The position numbers and the translations under genes are program-made. From Wenzhouxiangella sp. (GTDB lineage: Bacteria > Pseudomonadota > Gammaproteobacteria > Xanthomonadales > Wenzhouxiangellaceae), in contig RECK01000174.1 in NCBI GenBank assembly GCA_007694055.1, positions 1 through 40,231 of the forward strand: a DNA stretch of 40,231 nt, read 5' to 3'. The notes under the pieces were generated by a model, which had not been told where the DNA came from, did not search any database, and worked only from the letters and a program-made list of their open reading frames with translations. Of the stretch, positions 27,593 through 37,396 are shown one piece after another (the stretch's first letter is position 1; each line of letters begins with the position of its first letter).

Positions 27593-28574
27593 GGCTGATG
27601 TTCCATTCAGTCAGGTGCCGCTCGATTGCGGTGCGAACCTGATCGGGCAAAGGCATACCCACTTCAAGCACGTGGATAGTTTGATCGCCGCCCATGCGAC
27701 GCAGCTTGACCGCATCCTTGGCCGTCACCACGACTGGCCCTTGCAGGTCGGCCAGGTCAGACGCGGAGAATGGATGATGATCGGGAAAGATACGGGGCCG
27801 TACGAGCATGCCCAGGTCAGTGAGGGTCTGGATAAAGCCCTGCGGATTGGCAATCCCGCACAGCGCCGTCACCGTCTGTCCTTGCAAGGCCTCGGGTTCC
27901 AGCCTGAAACTTCCGTCCAGGGCGGCCAGGCGCTCCGGTTTCAGGTCGACACGAACAGCACCGTCCACCGGATCGCCCGCGCCCTTGACCAGGACCAGGT
28001 CAACTTCCTGCAGGCGCTCGACCGGCTGACGCAATGGACCTGCCGGCAGCAGCCAGCCGTTCCCCAGCCCCCGTTGACCGTCAATCAGGCAAATCTCGAA
28101 GCTTCTCGCCAGGGCGGCATGCTGCAGACCGTCGTCGCTGAGTACCACGTCGGCACCTGCTTCCATGGCCGCGGCCAGGGCCTCGGCGCGTCGCCGGCAG
28201 ATCCACACCGGAACCCCGGTGGACTCGGCAATCAGTACCGGCTCGTCGCCAAACCGGGCCGGGTCGGCCGGGTCTGTCACCCGCAGCGGCGAGTTACCTT
28301 CGCGTCCGCCGTAGCCGCGGCTGATCACGGCCACACGACGACCGGTCGCGGTCAGGTATCGAGCCAGCGCAATAACCAGGGGCGTCTTGCCGCCACCGCC
28401 AACGGTCAGGTTGCCGACCACGATTACTGGTGCCGGGGGTTTCAGGCGAGGTCGCTGGAAACGATGTTGAGCCAGCGCGCGAAAGGACGCGGCCATCAGG
28501 CGATAGGGCAAGGGCGGGCGCTGGCGCTCGTACCACATACGATTGAAATGAGCCTCGATACGCGCACGCAGCAT
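27585..28574 (-). CDS. lpxK: Tetraacyldisaccharide 4'-kinase
   Basis: [49 protein letters not shown]; start trimmed from 28703 because the longer ORF overlaps msbA. Confidence 0.95.
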   Translation of the reverse strand: MLRARIEAHFNRMWYERQRPPLPYRLMAASFRALAQHRFQRPRLKPPAPVIVVGNLTVGGGGKTPLVIALARYLTATGRRVAVISRGYGGREGNSPLRVTDPADPARFGDEPVLIAESTGVPVWICRRRAEALAAAMEAGADVVLSDDGLQHAALARSFEICLIDGQRGLGNGWLLPAGPLRQPVERLQEVDLVLVKGAGDPVDGAVRVDLKPERLAALDGSFRLEPEALQGQTVTALCGIANPQGFIQTLTDLGMLVRPRIFPDHHPFSASDLADLQGPVVVTAKDAVKLRRMGGDQTIHVLEVGMPLPDQVRTAIERHLTEWNISHE

Positions 28575-28578
28575 GGGT

Positions 28579-30336
28579 TCAAGGCGCTGCCGGCGCATCC
28601 TGGAGCTGGAGTTTGTGGAGGTGGTGATAGAGACCGTCGGGTCTTGCCAGCAAGGCTTCATGACTGCCGATCTCGCGAACCCGACCCTGGTCCAACACCA
28701 CAACCTGGTCGGCCTTGCGCACCGTGGCCAGTCGGTGCGCGATCACCAGCGTCGTGCGGTTAGTCATCAACGCTTCCAGAGCGGCCTGAACGGCACGCTC
28801 GGACTCGGCGTCAAGGGCCGAAGTCGCCTCGTCCAGAATCAGGATGGGTGCGTCCTTGAGCAAGGCCCGGGCAATGGCCAGGCGCTGGCGCTGGCCGCCG
28901 GACAGCAGCGCCCCATCCTCTCCGATCGAGGTATCAAATCCTTGCGGCAAACGTTCGATGAATTCCAGGGCATGGGCCTGGCGTGCAGCCTCGACGATAT
29001 GCTCCCGGCTGATATCACCCGGCACGCCATAGGCGATATTGCCGGCCACGGTGTCGTTGAACAGCACCACATCCTGGCTCACCAGGGCGACCTGGCGCCG
29101 CAGCGCCGACAGGCGAAACTCGGCGATATCCTCACCATCAACCAGGATTTGACCATGGTCTGGCAAGTGAAATCGCGGCAACAACTTGACCAGGGTGCTC
29201 TTGCCCGACCCCGAGCGACCGACCAGGGCCGTCACGCTGCCGGCTGGGACCGTCAGGTCGATGTCAGTCAGCGCCGGCTGGTCTGTATTGGGGTACTTGA
29301 AACAGATGGACCGAAACTCGATTCGACCCTGGACACGCCCGGGATCATGCGTACCGAGATCCGGCTCGGCAGGGGCATCCAGGACGCGGAAAATGCTGTC
29401 GGCTGCGGCCAGACCCTTCTCGATGACCGCATGCATCTTGGTCAAGCGTTTCAACGGTGGAATACAGGCAACCATTGCCGCCAGCACGGACATGAAGATA
29501 CCTGCAGTGACCTCGGCACGCATGAAATCGCTGGCCGCAATAACCAGCAACAGGATCACGGCCAGGCCGGCAGCCAGCTGAATCATGGATGATGACACCA
29601 GCTGGGTTGCCGTCAGCTTCAGGTGCAAGCGTCGATTGCTTTCGTTGATCTCGGAAAAAGCGGCCCGCTCGCGCGCCTGGCCGCCAAAAATCTTGACCAC
29701 CTCGTGGCCGTCGACGGCCTCCTCGGTCACGTGCGTGACATCACCCATGGAGTCCTGAATATGACCGGAAATGCGCCGGAAACGGCGCGAGATGACGGTC
29801 ACGACCAGGGCGATGACCGGAACCAGCAGGAGCATGGTCAGGGTCAGACGCCAGGACTGGATGATCATGACGGTTACCAGGGCAACGACGGTCAGGGCAT
29901 CACGCACCGAGCCGATCAGCGCCGTGGTTGCCGCCTGGGCTACCTGCTCTGCGTTGTAGGTTACCCGCGAGATCATCTGGCCTGAAGATTCACGATCGAA
30001 ATGACTCGCCGGCAGTTCGAGGTAGCGTGCAAACAGATCACCGCGCAGGTCGGCGATCAGTCGTCGTCCCACCCACTCCATGCCGAATACGCCGCCAAAA
30101 TTGCCAACGATTCGCAACACAACCGCGGCCAGTACCAGTCCCGGAAGCCACAGGCTGAAAGTGGGGTCCGGGGCGGCAATGGTTTCATCAACCAGCGGCT
30201 TGAGGAGGTAGAAGAACAGGCCCTGCCCGGCCGCATCCAGGGCCACCGCTGCCAGCGCCAGGCCGAAGATCAGGCGATGGCGAACGACGTAGGCCAGCAG
30301 ACGCCGGTAGAGACCTGCGCCGGACGTCGCCGTCAC
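28579..30336 (-). CDS. msbA: Lipid A export ATP-binding/permease
   Basis: ABC exporter; GRSGSGKSTLVKLLPRF; LSGGQRQRLAIARALLKDAPILILDEATSALD; upstream of lpxK. Confidence 0.95.
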   Translation of the reverse strand: MTATSGAGLYRRLLAYVVRHRLIFGLALAAVALDAAGQGLFFYLLKPLVDETIAAPDPTFSLWLPGLVLAAVVLRIVGNFGGVFGMEWVGRRLIADLRGDLFARYLELPASHFDRESSGQMISRVTYNAEQVAQAATTALIGSVRDALTVVALVTVMIIQSWRLTLTMLLLVPVIALVVTVISRRFRRISGHIQDSMGDVTHVTEEAVDGHEVVKIFGGQARERAAFSEINESNRRLHLKLTATQLVSSSMIQLAAGLAVILLLVIAASDFMRAEVTAGIFMSVLAAMVACIPPLKRLTKMHAVIEKGLAAADSIFRVLDAPAEPDLGTHDPGRVQGRIEFRSICFKYPNTDQPALTDIDLTVPAGSVTALVGRSGSGKSTLVKLLPRFHLPDHGQILVDGEDIAEFRLSALRRQVALVSQDVVLFNDTVAGNIAYGVPGDISREHIVEAARQAHALEFIERLPQGFDTSIGEDGALLSGGQRQRLAIARALLKDAPILILDEATSALDAESERAVQAALEALMTNRTTLVIAHRLATVRKADQVVVLDQGRVREIGSHEALLARPDGLYHHLHKLQLQDAPAAP

Positions 30337-30758
30337 TGGCCGTCTCCGCCCTCTTCCACGGCGGCGATGGTCAGGCGTCGGATCCCCTCGGCCGCAGCCG
30401 CGTCCAGTGCCCTGACCACGAGCCGATGCGGGGCCTCGCCATCGGCCCGAATGACCAGGGTCGCATCCGGGCTTTCCGCGAATCGCTGGACCAGGGCGGC
30501 CTGCAAGGTGGCCCGACGATCGTCGGCCAGCATCTGGTCATCGATGAACAGGCGTCCATCATCAGTGATGACCAGCTCGATTACTGACGGCAGGGTCTCC
30601 ATTTCGGCCGTGGATGCCTCGGGCAGATCCAGGCGCAGCAGCGCATGACGCTCGAAGGTGGTCGAGACCATGAAAAAGATCAGCAGCAGGAACACCACAT
30701 CGATCAACGAGGTCAGGTTGATTTCGGGTTCTTCGCGCTCTTCTTCGTAGATCTTCAT
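30333..30758 (-). CDS. exbD: ExbD/TolR family biopolymer transporter
   Basis: EPEINLTSLIDVVFLLLIFFMVSTTF. Confidence 0.93.
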   Translation of the reverse strand: MKIYEEEREEPEINLTSLIDVVFLLLIFFMVSTTFERHALLRLDLPEASTAEMETLPSVIELVITDDGRLFIDDQMLADDRRATLQAALVQRFAESPDATLVIRADGEAPHRLVVRALDAAAAEGIRRLTIAAVEEGGDGQ

Positions 30759-30763
30759 GGGTT

Positions 30764-31384
30764 TCAGACCGGGCGACGTCGACCGCCGCGCTCTATGGCC
30801 TGCATGAGCATCAGGGCCTGTTGCTCCATCTGGACCACGTAGCTGCGCACCAGGCCACGAAAATAGCGGTAGAAGAAATAGGCTGGAATGGCCACGGTCA
30901 GACCCGCTGCCGTGGTGATCAGCGCCTCGGAAATTCCGCCGGCCAGCTCGTTCGGGTCACCGACGCCATGCACCATGATGGCGCTGAAGACCTTGATCAT
31001 GCCGACCACGGTACCCAGCAGACCCAGCAAAGGCGTGATGCCGGCTATGGTGCCCAGCGTATTGAGGAAACGCTCCAGTTCATGGACGACATGGCGACCG
31101 GTGTCTTCGACCGCTTCCTTGATGATTTCCCGCGAACGATCACGATTGTCCAGGGCAGCCGCAAGGATGCGTCCCATGGGTGATGAACGACGCAGTTGCT
31201 CGATATGCTTGGCATCGAGTTCATGCTGCACTGCCCATTGACGCACCTGGGCCGGAACCGCGGCCGGCATTACCCGACCGCCGCGCAGGGCCAGGAAACG
31301 CTCGATCACGATGGCCAGGGCCAGGATTGAACAGAGGATGATGGGCACCATCAACCAGCCGCCTGCAATCACGATTTCCAGCAT
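30764..31384 (-). CDS. exbB: MotA/TolQ/ExbB proton channel family protein
   Basis: GTIAGITPLLGLLGTVVGMIKVF; GISEALITTAAGLTVAIPAYFFYR. Confidence 0.93.
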   Translation of the reverse strand: MLEIVIAGGWLMVPIILCSILALAIVIERFLALRGGRVMPAAVPAQVRQWAVQHELDAKHIEQLRRSSPMGRILAAALDNRDRSREIIKEAVEDTGRHVVHELERFLNTLGTIAGITPLLGLLGTVVGMIKVFSAIMVHGVGDPNELAGGISEALITTAAGLTVAIPAYFFYRYFRGLVRSYVVQMEQQALMLMQAIERGGRRRPV

Positions 31385-31429
31385 AAGACCCGCGGAGTGT
31401 AGTCACGAAACAACCTCGAATGATAACCG

Positions 31430-31475
31430 GGTTGGGATGTGGAAGTAGCACCGGGCGGTATCCGGCCGCTCATGG
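31430..31475 (+). repeat. Dispersed repeat family, copy between comEC and exbB
   Basis: GGGATGTGGAAGTAGCACCGGGCGGTATCCGGCCGCTCATGGC; GCACCGGGYGGTATCCGGCCG shared with 40211-40231. Confidence 0.7.
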
Positions 31476-33758
31476 CGAGGACTCACAGCCTTGCCCACGC
31501 CGCCAGAAGCGCGGCTGGCGTCCAGCCTGGGTCAATAGTCGTGGTTCAGCACCGGGCTGCATGGTGACGGTAATCGCACCGCACCAGGCGGTACTGACCA
31601 GGCGGGCCTCAATCGCGTTCAAGCGATCGGCCAGCTCCGGGTGGGGCCGGCCGGAGCGATCGACCGCCGAAACCGAGGCCAGGGCCAGGCGGGGGCCCAG
31701 CCGGGCCAGGAATTCGGCACTGCCGGCGCGCCGATGACCACTGGCCGAAAGCACCAGGACATCGGCCTGCAAGTCTTCATTCTCCAGCAACAGCCGCGCC
31801 TCGACGGACTGATCAATACCACCGGTCAGCAACAGCGAACCACCGGGACCTGAAACATGCAGGACGCAGGCGCTGTTTCCGCCCAGGTCCGGCAAACCCG
31901 GAGAAGGATGCAGGAAGCGGAACTGCCATGAACCGCTGTGCCATTCTGCGCCGCTCTGGCAAGGCTGACCCACGACCCCGTGTGCGCTGAAAACGGCCAG
32001 TCCGGGGTCTGACAAGTCCAGTGTGCCAAGACCGCCGGCGTGAGCGCGATGTCCATGCGACACCACCAGGCGGTCCAGCGAATCAGCCCCGAGCGCATTC
32101 AACAGGCCAGGCAAAGTGCGTCCAAGCGCGTCGTTGCCCTCACCGTCACCCGGGCCCGTGTCATAAAGCAGCACCTCGTCCGCTGTTCGCACCAGCACCG
32201 CCAGGCCACTGCCCACGTCCATGACGGTCATCTCCAGCGCATCGGGCTCGAGCGCGGGCAGCCGCGGCCACAGCAGCGGCACAATAAGGGCAAGGCCCAG
32301 CCAACGCCCCGGCCAGCCGCGCGGAGCAATCAGCCACAGGGCACCCACCAGCGCCAGGCTGACGGTCAGAAGGCCTGCGCCCGGAACCTGGCGATAACCC
32401 AGATCCAGCCCATCAAGCACATCCAGAACCCGCAGCAACCAGATCAGCCCGGTTTCAGTCAGCCACAGCGTCCAGGTCGCCGGCAGGTCAAGCATGATCA
32501 GAACCACACTGAGCAGAAGAGACGGCAGAATCAGCAGCCCAACCAGGGGAATGGCGACCAGGTTGGCCGGAAACGCCACCGGCACCAGGTGCTGGAATAC
32601 ACCTACGTTGAGCGGCAGCATGCCGATCGCAATGACGACCTGGGCCCGGAACAGGCCGGCCAGCCAGCCCGACGAGCCGCCATCGGCAACCGGGCGCCAG
32701 GCAAACGCCCAGATCAGCACGGCAACCGCGGCAAAGGACAGCCAGAAACCGCTGGCCAGCGGGGCCAGCGGGTCAAGCAGCAGAATAAACGCAAAAGCCA
32801 CGACCAGGGCATGGGCCGGCTGCAGACCGCGCCGCAGCAGCAGCGCACCGGCAGCCACAACCAGCATGATCAGGGCACGTTGAGTGGGCAAGGTCCAGCC
32901 AGCCAGGAAACCATAGCCGGTGGCGGCGAGCAGCGCGCAGAACAGGGCCAGGCGACGACGATCCAGGCGCGAACTGGCCAGCACTAGCGGAGCCAGCAGC
33001 CAGCCGCCGACCACTGCGGCCAGGCCGGCCACCATGCCGACATGCAGGCCCGAGATGGCCAGCAGATGCGCGGTACCGGTTCGCCTCAGGCGCTCACTCA
33101 ACTCGGCATCCATGCCGGCGCGATCGGCCAGGGCCAGCGCCCGGGTCAGGGCCGCCGCCCGGTGATAGCGGGTTTCGGCCTGCAACACTTCGCTCAGGTA
33201 CTGGCGTTGGCGATCGACCCGGCCACGCCAGCGCGACTGTCCCAGCGCACGGGGCACGTCGACAACACTGGCCAGCCCCCCGATCCGCAATGCGACCAGG
33301 TGTCGATGGAGGTCGAAGCCGCCGGGATTGAGTCGACCGTGCGGCGGATCCAGGCGCAGCGGCAGCTCCCAGCGCTGCCCCGGACGAACATACTCTGTTG
33401 GTCGATACCAGCTCACCTGCAGGCGAGCGGGCAGGCCATCAGCCTGACCGCGATCAGGAATGAACAGGAAACGAACGCGCTGGCCACGGTATTCCGGCAA
33501 ACCGACCACGGTGCCATTGACCGTCAAGCGGGTACCGGCATCAGCCGGCTCCCAGCTGCGTTCCTGCTCCAGGCCGGCCTGAAACAGGAACCACCCGGCC
33601 CCGACAACTATCAACCCAAGCTGGCGCAGCGGCGGAAAGCACAGGCACGGCAACACTATAAGCAGGACAACCAGGCTCCAGCCCGGCGGCGGCAGCGTTG
33701 GGGTCAGCGTGGCCAGCAGGACTCCGACAGCAAAGCTGAACGGCAGTCGCCAGTCCAC
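31470..33758 (-). CDS. comEC: DNA internalization-related competence protein ComEC/Rec2
   Basis: HLLAISGLHVGMVAG; C-terminal metallo-beta-lactamase-like domain (MDVGSGLAVLVRT, SHGHRAHAGGL). Confidence 0.93.
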   Translation of the reverse strand: MDWRLPFSFAVGVLLATLTPTLPPPGWSLVVLLIVLPCLCFPPLRQLGLIVVGAGWFLFQAGLEQERSWEPADAGTRLTVNGTVVGLPEYRGQRVRFLFIPDRGQADGLPARLQVSWYRPTEYVRPGQRWELPLRLDPPHGRLNPGGFDLHRHLVALRIGGLASVVDVPRALGQSRWRGRVDRQRQYLSEVLQAETRYHRAAALTRALALADRAGMDAELSERLRRTGTAHLLAISGLHVGMVAGLAAVVGGWLLAPLVLASSRLDRRRLALFCALLAATGYGFLAGWTLPTQRALIMLVVAAGALLLRRGLQPAHALVVAFAFILLLDPLAPLASGFWLSFAAVAVLIWAFAWRPVADGGSSGWLAGLFRAQVVIAIGMLPLNVGVFQHLVPVAFPANLVAIPLVGLLILPSLLLSVVLIMLDLPATWTLWLTETGLIWLLRVLDVLDGLDLGYRQVPGAGLLTVSLALVGALWLIAPRGWPGRWLGLALIVPLLWPRLPALEPDALEMTVMDVGSGLAVLVRTADEVLLYDTGPGDGEGNDALGRTLPGLLNALGADSLDRLVVSHGHRAHAGGLGTLDLSDPGLAVFSAHGVVGQPCQSGAEWHSGSWQFRFLHPSPGLPDLGGNSACVLHVSGPGGSLLLTGGIDQSVEARLLLENEDLQADVLVLSASGHRRAGSAEFLARLGPRLALASVSAVDRSGRPHPELADRLNAIEARLVSTAWCGAITVTMQPGAEPRLLTQAGRQPRFWRRGQGCESSP

Positions 33759-33766
33759 GCTGCTGC

Positions 33767-34453
33767 TCAGTCGATGGGGTTCAGCAGGCCGCCGGTCATC
33801 TCCAGGCGGCGATCCAGGCGCCGCGCCAGGCGCGGATCGTGCGTCACCAGGACGATGGAGGTTTGCAGCTCCTGGTTGAGCTCCAGCATGAGATCGTAGA
33901 CCGAAGCCGCATTGCGCTCGTCCAGGTTGCCGGTCGGTTCATCGCCCAGCACGCAGGCCGGACGGTTGATCAGCGCCCGGGCGACAGCCGCCCGCTGGCG
34001 TTCCCCGCCGGACAGCTCCCCCGGCTTGTGGTTCAGGCGCTGGCCCAGGCCCACGCGCTCAAGCAGCGCTTCGGCTGCGGCCCGGGCGGCATCGGCCTTG
34101 TCGCCGCGGATCAACAGGGGCATGGCAACATTTTCCAGCGCCGTGAACTCCGGCAGGAGATGATGAAACTGGTAGATGAAACCCAGCGAGCGGTTGCGAA
34201 TTCGCGCCCGGCTGCGTTCGTCACCTGCCGCCATATCCTGGCCTTCAATCTCCACCACGCCTTCACTGGGCTTGTCAAGACCGCCAAGTATGTGCAAAAG
34301 CGTGCTTTTGCCGACCCCGGAGGCGCCCAGAATCGCGACCCGCTCGCCCCGCATCACATCGAAATCGACGCCGCGCAAAACATGCAGAACGGCCTGGCCC
34401 TGAACAAAGTGACGAACCAGTCCACGGCAGCGGACCACCGGTTGATCATTCAT
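33767..34453 (-). CDS. lolD: Lipoprotein-releasing system ATP-binding protein
   Basis: [55 protein letters not shown]; start trimmed from 34543. Confidence 0.95.
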   Translation of the reverse strand: MNDQPVVRCRGLVRHFVQGQAVLHVLRGVDFDVMRGERVAILGASGVGKSTLLHILGGLDKPSEGVVEIEGQDMAAGDERSRARIRNRSLGFIYQFHHLLPEFTALENVAMPLLIRGDKADAARAAAEALLERVGLGQRLNHKPGELSGGERQRAAVARALINRPACVLGDEPTGNLDERNAASVYDLMLELNQELQTSIVLVTHDPRLARRLDRRLEMTGGLLNPID

Positions 34454-35693
34454 AGCGCAAGGCCTCCACCGGCTCGGTCCGGGCCGCCCGCCAGGCCGGA
34501 TAAATCGTCGACAGCAAGGACAAGCCCAGGGCAACCAGGGCAAAACGGGTCACGTCACTCACACGCAGCTCCGATGGCAGATCAGAGATGTAGTAGACCT
34601 CTGCGGAAAGAAACTCGATACTCAACAATCGCTCGACCGCGGCCACGACGCTTTCCACGTTCAAGGCCAGGATGATGCCCAGAATCACACCAAGACCCGT
34701 CCCGATGATGCCGATCAAGGAACCCTGGATCATGAAGATCCCCATGATCCGGCGCGGCCCAAGCCCCATGGTCTTGAGAATCGCGATGTCGGCCTGCTTG
34801 TCCGTGACCACCATGACCAGGGTAGAAATGATGTTGAATGCAGCGACCGCGATAATCAGGGACAGGATGATGAACATCACCGTTTTCTCGGTCTGAACGG
34901 CACGGAAAAAGTTGGCATGCTGCTGGGTCCAGTCCCGGACCCGGTAAAAGCCTGGCAACTCCGCACTCAATTCACGCGCGACGCGCTGAGCGCGCATCAT
35001 GTCGGTCAGCTTGAGGCGAATTCCACCGATATTGTCTTCCAGCCGGAACAGACGCTGGGCATCCTGGTAGTGAATCACGGCCAGGGCGGTGTCATATTCA
35101 TGCACGCCTGCCTCGAAAAGACCGCCAACCACGAAGCGCCGCACCTGGGGCACGACCCCGGCCGGAGTCGCCCGGATCTCGGGTGCGAAAATGGTAATCG
35201 AATCGCCGGGGCCCACACCCAGGCGATTGGCCAGGCCCACACCCAGCAGCACCTGCCACTGACCGGGCACCAGGTCGTCCAGCGCACCACGCACCATCAG
35301 CTCATGAATATCGGAAACCTGCGGCTCGCTGACCGGGTCCACCCCGCGCACCAGCGCGCCGGAAGTACGGGAACCGGCCCTGAGCATGGTTTCCTGTTCC
35401 ACGAAAGGGGCTGCCCCCAGCACCTCGGGGTGCTGGCGCGCCTGTGTGATCACCGACTGCCATTCCGGAAAACGACCGTCGGTGCTCTGAATGGTGGCAT
35501 GCGAAATCATGCCAAGTATTCGTTCGCGCAGTTCGCGCTCGAAACCATTCATGACACTGATGACGGTAATCAGCGTCATCACGCCCAGGGCGATTCCCGC
35601 CATGGAGATCAGCGAAATGAACGAAATGAAGTGGTTCCGGCGCTTGGCGCGCAGGTAGCGCAGGCCGACGAACAGGGTCAGTGGCTGGTACAT
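34446..35693 (-). CDS. lolC: Lipoprotein-releasing system transmembrane protein LolC/LolE
   Basis: [53 protein letters not shown]. Confidence 0.93.
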   Translation of the reverse strand: MYQPLTLFVGLRYLRAKRRNHFISFISLISMAGIALGVMTLITVISVMNGFERELRERILGMISHATIQSTDGRFPEWQSVITQARQHPEVLGAAPFVEQETMLRAGSRTSGALVRGVDPVSEPQVSDIHELMVRGALDDLVPGQWQVLLGVGLANRLGVGPGDSITIFAPEIRATPAGVVPQVRRFVVGGLFEAGVHEYDTALAVIHYQDAQRLFRLEDNIGGIRLKLTDMMRAQRVARELSAELPGFYRVRDWTQQHANFFRAVQTEKTVMFIILSLIIAVAAFNIISTLVMVVTDKQADIAILKTMGLGPRRIMGIFMIQGSLIGIIGTGLGVILGIILALNVESVVAAVERLLSIEFLSAEVYYISDLPSELRVSDVTRFALVALGLSLLSTIYPAWRAARTEPVEALRYE

Positions 35694-35712
35694 GATGGGC
35701 TTTTCCTATCCT

Positions 35713-36675
35713 TCAACGCTGAGCGCGATCGACAGCCGTCGGCTGGCCTCGGAGATGGTCGAGCAGCCGACCAAGTTCGTCGGGCAAGGGGGCGCTGAAA
35801 ACATGGTCCTCTGGCCAACGCAGACGCAGGTAATGGGCGTGCAGAAACAGTCGTTTCAGACCTGCCGGCGCCAACTGTGCATCATACAGGTCATCGCCGG
35901 CCACCGGATGTCCAAGGTGGCGAGCATGGGCACGGATCTGGTGGGTGCGACCCGTTTCGATAACGACTTCCACGAAAGTGTAGCCGGCCAGCCTTTCCAG
36001 GCAGCGAAACACCGATACCGCCGGCTGACCATCGTCAGCCACGATGATTTGCCGCTGACCACTACCATCGCGGATCTTCTTCAATGGCGCATCAACGCGA
36101 ATCCGGTCTTCGGCCAGTTCCCCGCGCAGCAGGGCAAGGTAACGCTTGTCGACCTCGCGCGCCGCAAACGCGCGTTGCATGGCAACCACGGCCTGATGAT
36201 GGCAGGCCAGCAAGAGCAGACCACTGGTCGGCCGATCCAGCCGATGCACCGGTTTCCAGTCGGCATCCATGGCCTGCACTGCATCCATGAGCCCATAGCT
36301 CAGCCCGGAGCCACCGTGAACCGCGAGACCGGCCGGCTTGTCGAGAACGACCATGTCGCTGTCGCGATACAGGATACGTCGCCTGATCTCGTCGACCAAC
36401 CCATCCGGCACCTGGCCGCGCCTGGGTGCTTCGGTCGCGACCGGGGGAATTCGGACCTCGTCACCCGCGTGCAGCTTTTTCATTGGCTTGGCCCGCGAGC
36501 CATTGACCCGCACCTGCCCGGTCCGCACCAGGCGATAAACCAGGCTGCGCGGCACGCCATCCAGCTGCCCGATGAGAAAATTGTCCAGCCGCTGGCCTGC
36601 CCGGTCGGCTGCCACGGTGACGTGCTGAACCTTGCGGCCACCACCATGATCAACCATTGAGCGCTCCGGCGCCAA
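35713..36675 (-). CDS. rluC: Ribosomal large subunit pseudouridine synthase C
   Basis: S4-like N-terminus; VHRLDRPTSGLLLLA; GRTHQIRAHARHLGHPVAGDDLYD. Confidence 0.92.
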   Translation of the reverse strand: MAPERSMVDHGGGRKVQHVTVAADRAGQRLDNFLIGQLDGVPRSLVYRLVRTGQVRVNGSRAKPMKKLHAGDEVRIPPVATEAPRRGQVPDGLVDEIRRRILYRDSDMVVLDKPAGLAVHGGSGLSYGLMDAVQAMDADWKPVHRLDRPTSGLLLLACHHQAVVAMQRAFAAREVDKRYLALLRGELAEDRIRVDAPLKKIRDGSGQRQIIVADDGQPAVSVFRCLERLAGYTFVEVVIETGRTHQIRAHARHLGHPVAGDDLYDAQLAPAGLKRLFLHAHYLRLRWPEDHVFSAPLPDELGRLLDHLRGQPTAVDRAQR

Positions 36676-36731
36676 GTATTGGAAAAGTGACCGTCATGAA
36701 CAAGGTTTTAAACCTGAGTTTTCGGTGATAG

Positions 36732-37396
36732 TATAGTGCGGTTCGGGAATATCCAGGCTCATGGGCTGCTCGGCTGCTTGGCAACGATTGGTATTGCCAG
36801 GCTTGGCGCCCTGTTCTGGCCCGATTTTCCTGCGGTCGGCCAAGCATTCTGCCACAGTCTGCACAGCGCCGACGGTTGTGACAAGTCGACCACGGGTTCC
36901 GTTCCCGGCCATTTTCTGGCCAGCGACGGGACACCCCGACAACGTGTTGTAACGCGCAAGCCCAGCCCTGATGGCTGATTCTGCGCTGAAAAGATGAACG
37001 GGTCGCAGGGACCCCGCTCACCGAATCCTGGGCGCGATGCGCATCCAGGCCACGGTTAACGACCCGCGATCCATAGCAGGCCGGCAGCAGTCAAGCAGGC
37101 CGGATATTCAACAAAAATGACGCGCTCCCGGTACGCGATCAAGATTTGAAGCCGGGTATGGATGCCAGAAGGTGGTCGACACTTCAATTTGAGGTCGGCC
37201 ATCGCGACAATAGACCAGGCCTAAGGCGTGCGGATACGCCCGCAAGCCAGTAGCCGAGCTACCCGTAGCCGGCACTGCCAACTTGGCCAACAGCCATGGT
37301 CTACAGTCACAAGCCCGCAGCGCTGCGACTGGTGCATGCGCTGGCATCCTCGCCAGGCCTGAAATCAGGGCTCGGGGCGCGAGAGGATCATCAACA
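36732..37396 (+). promoter_or_regulatory. Long candidate rne leader with a possible -10 (TATAGT) at its 5' end and several stem-loops
   Basis: About 660 nt without a convincing CDS; hairpins e.g. CTTGGCAA..TTGCCAGG (36777-36801), GGCCATTTTCTGGCC (36907-36921). Confidence 0.4.

Noticed and set aside
28573-29592. 339-aa plus-strand ORF
   Set aside because: Antisense to msbA
36650-37021. 123-aa minus-strand ORF in the rluC-rne gap
   Set aside because: Arg/Ser-rich translation with no family features; more likely non-coding leader
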